Below are positions 61,926 to 64,000 of a stretch of 64,000 nt of DNA, in pieces. The notes under the pieces were generated by a model that ran no database searches, was not told the origin of the DNA, and saw only the letters and a list, made by a program, of their open reading frames with translations. This DNA is from Macrosoma leucophasiata (taxonomy: Eukaryota; Arthropoda; Insecta; Lepidoptera; Hedylidae): the NCBI GenBank assembly GCA_036365455.1, contig JAWQUS010000022.1, positions 8,246,001 to 8,310,000 on the forward strand. Direction: 5' to 3'. Both the position numbers and the translations under genes were made by a program. Within the stretch, counting starts at the first letter, position 1. Every line of letters starts with the position of its first letter.

Positions 61926-64000
61926 AATACGACAACGTTGTCAAGATCGAGAGTGTGTCGTCGAGAGTGGCGTACCTTATACTCAGAATAACCAAACGGT
62001 ATTCGTTGAAGGTCATACAGGTCTACGCCCCGACCTCCGCACACTCCGATGATGAGGTAGAAACTATGTATGAGGATATTTCCCGAGCCATACATAGTTC
62101 TAAAACCAATTACAACGTTGTCATGGGGGATTTCAACATGGGAGACGTTCGAGGCGACCACGAGCTGAAAGTGGGGCAATTTGGATATGGGCGACGAAAC
62201 ACCAGGGGCCAGACTTCATGGAGAAGGAGAGCCTCTATATGATGAACTCTTTCTTCAAGAAGCGCGCTTGCCGGAAGTGGACCTGGATCAGTCCTGACGT
62301 TGCGACAAAAAATGAGATAGACTTCATTATGTCCACAAGGCGGCATATATTCAGTGATGTCTCTGTGATCAATTCGGTAAAAACCGGCAGCGATCACCGA
62401 TTGGTAAGAGGCACTTTGAATATAAATGTCAGAATCGAAAGATCCCGACTAATGAAGTCTACGCTCCTGCCCAAATCCAAAACCCCGAGAGCTTTCAACT
62501 CGAGCTACAAAATCGCTTTGAATGCCTGAGTGAGTGCGCAGATGTGGACGATTATAATAACAGGTTCGTGGAAACTGTCCGCACGGCGGGGTCTAAGTTT
62601 TTCAAGACCCGCCCTACAAATAAGACCAAAAAGATCTCGAGCCCAACTCTCAAGCTCATGGAGGAGAGGCGCGGTATGGTTCTGAAGTCCTCTGAAGATG
62701 CTTTAGTGTACAGGCGGCTCAACAGACAGATCTCGAAGTCGTTGACTCGCGACCTTCGGCACTTTAATACTGATAGTATTAAAGCAGCCATAGAGCGGAA
62801 CCAGGGCTCTAAAGTGTTCGCCAAAGATCTGTCCTTAGGGCAAAGCCGTCTCACTAAGCTGAAGACAGAGGACGACAGAATCGTATCGTCGAAACCTGAG
62901 CTTGCAGAGGAGATCGAACGGTTTTATGGATAGTTGTACACGTCAGAACGATCACCTGTTAACAGTCCGGCAGCAGATCCTAGAGCCGGACTGACCCGAC
63001 ACTACATCGAAGATATCCCGGACGTCAGTCTAGACGAGATTAGTACGGCTCTCAAACAGCTCAAAAACAACAGGGCGCCCGGTGATGACGGAATCACTGC
63101 TGAACTCCTGAAAGCAGGCGGAATTCCGGTATTAGAAGCTCTTCAGTCGATGTTCAATTCCGTCATATCCGAGGGCAAAACGCCACAGGCGTGGCACAGA
63201 AGTGTGGTGGTACTGTTCTTTAAGAAAGGCGATAATACCCTTCTAAAAAACTATAGGCCCATCGCACTTCTAAGTCACGTCTATAAGCTGTTTTCTAGAG
63301 TGATCCGTCTATCTCGCAGACTTGACGACTTCCAGCCTCCCGAACAAGCCGGTTTCCGTAAAGGCTTTAGCACCATAGACCACATACACACGCTGCGGCA
63401 GGTTATACAGAAGACTGAAGAGTATAACCAGCCCCTATGTCTAGCATTTGTGGACTATGAGAAAGCCTACGATTCGGTTGAGATTTGGGCTGTGCTACAG
63501 TGCTGGAGTGATCCAGAGGTGCCAAGTTGACTACCGATACATCGAGGTGCTCAGGAGTTTGTATGAAAACGCCACCATGTCGGTCCGGCTTCAGGATCAG
63601 AACTCGAAACCTATCCAACTGCAGCGAGGTATGGGACAGGGAGATGTCATATCTCCGAAACTGTTCTCCGCTGCATTGGAAGACGTCTTCAAGCTTCTGA
63701 ACTGGAAAGGACTCGGCATCAGCGTTAACGGCGAGTACATTTCCCACCTCCGATTTGAAGATGATATCGTAGTCATGGCTGAGACCCTGGAAGACCTTAG
63801 CACAATGCTCAATGACCTCAGTAGGGCCTCCCAACGAGTGGGCCTTAAAATGAACATGGACAAGACGAAGCTCATGTCAAATGTCCATGTTACACCCATT
63901 CCTGTTACGGTCGAGGGTACTACACTCGAAGTTGTTGACGATTATGTATACCTGGGCCAAACAAGGTCGGTCCAACTTCGAGAAAGAGGTCAATCGCCGA
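61926..64000 (+). pseudogene. RTE-type LINE: endonuclease and reverse transcriptase, decayed, runs off edge
   Basis: The order is that of an RTE LINE: an AP-endonuclease part (LKVIQVYAPTSAHSDDEVET, then VVMGDFNMGDV; after a frame break WTWISPDVATKNEIDFIM and GSDHRLVRG), a linker, then reverse transcriptase (NNRAPGDDGITAELLKAGG; NYRPIALLSHVYKLFSRVI; EQAGFRKGFSTIDHI; CLAFVDYEKAYDSVE; QRGMGQGDVISPKLFSAALE; LRFEDDIVVMAETLEDLS). Frame breaks fall near 62210, 62490 and 63510, and a TAG interrupts at 62931-62933. The N-terminus of the endonuclease is missing at about 61926. The catalytic block reads FEDD where FADD is usual. The element is inactive as seen; its end lies outside the window. Confidence 0.95.

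Noticed and set aside
62552..63899. Long - strand ORFs of 100-143 codons
   Set aside because: They are antisense shadows of the RTE reverse transcriptase on the + strand.

Overview
The window is animal nuclear DNA, most consistent with a lepidopteran insect: small exons with GT..AG introns, a dense layer of SINEs, LINE 3' ends, MITEs and Helitron-like elements ending in CTAG|T, and an intact eukaryotic tRNA-Leu gene. There are no operons, phage or CRISPR. All functional statements come from reading the sequence and from knowledge of protein families; no database search was run.

Two host protein genes can be supported. On the + strand, 1402-2701 holds the last three coding exons of a probable kanadaptin (SLC4A1AP) homologue; the rest of that gene lies left of the window. 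On the - strand, 37376 to 11703 holds a complete three-exon gene for a PPP1R15/GADD34-type protein, the regulatory subunit that directs protein phosphatase 1 to phosphorylated eIF2alpha in the integrated stress response. Its parts are a 529-codon first exon (35790-37376), a 122-nt second exon (13008-13129) and a last exon with a decapeptide repeat (11703-12576). The predicted protein has 860 residues. The intron between exons 1 and 2 is 22,660 nt, is packed with transposons, and cuts the PP1-docking motif K|VHF. Two tiny upstream ORFs sit in the leader just before the start codon. The two genes are convergent, with 9 kb of repeats between them.

Layout: 1-1400 repeats in a kanadaptin intron; 1402-2701 kanadaptin exons; 2702-11702 intergenic repeats plus tRNA-Leu(AAG) at 4966-5046; 11703-37376 the PPP1R15 gene; 37377-37930 its leader and likely promoter; 37933-39518 a 793-bp tandem duplication; 39519-64000 transposon-rich sequence with no securely recognised host exon (two weak candidates at 52830-52914 and 59727-59906), ending in the 5' part of a decayed RTE-type LINE that runs off the right edge.

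The repeats are the other main content. Working names used below: SINE-A (about 300 bp, poly-A tail, no clear tRNA head, about 35 full or partial copies), SINE-B and SINE-C (tRNA-derived heads; SINE-C shares its 3' tail with a LINE present here), element E (about 215-220 bp, 7-8 bp target duplications, no terminal inverted repeats), several MITE or foldback families, a hAT-like element with a perfect 8-bp target duplication, and short Helitron-like elements. Many are nested, so the order of insertion can be read.
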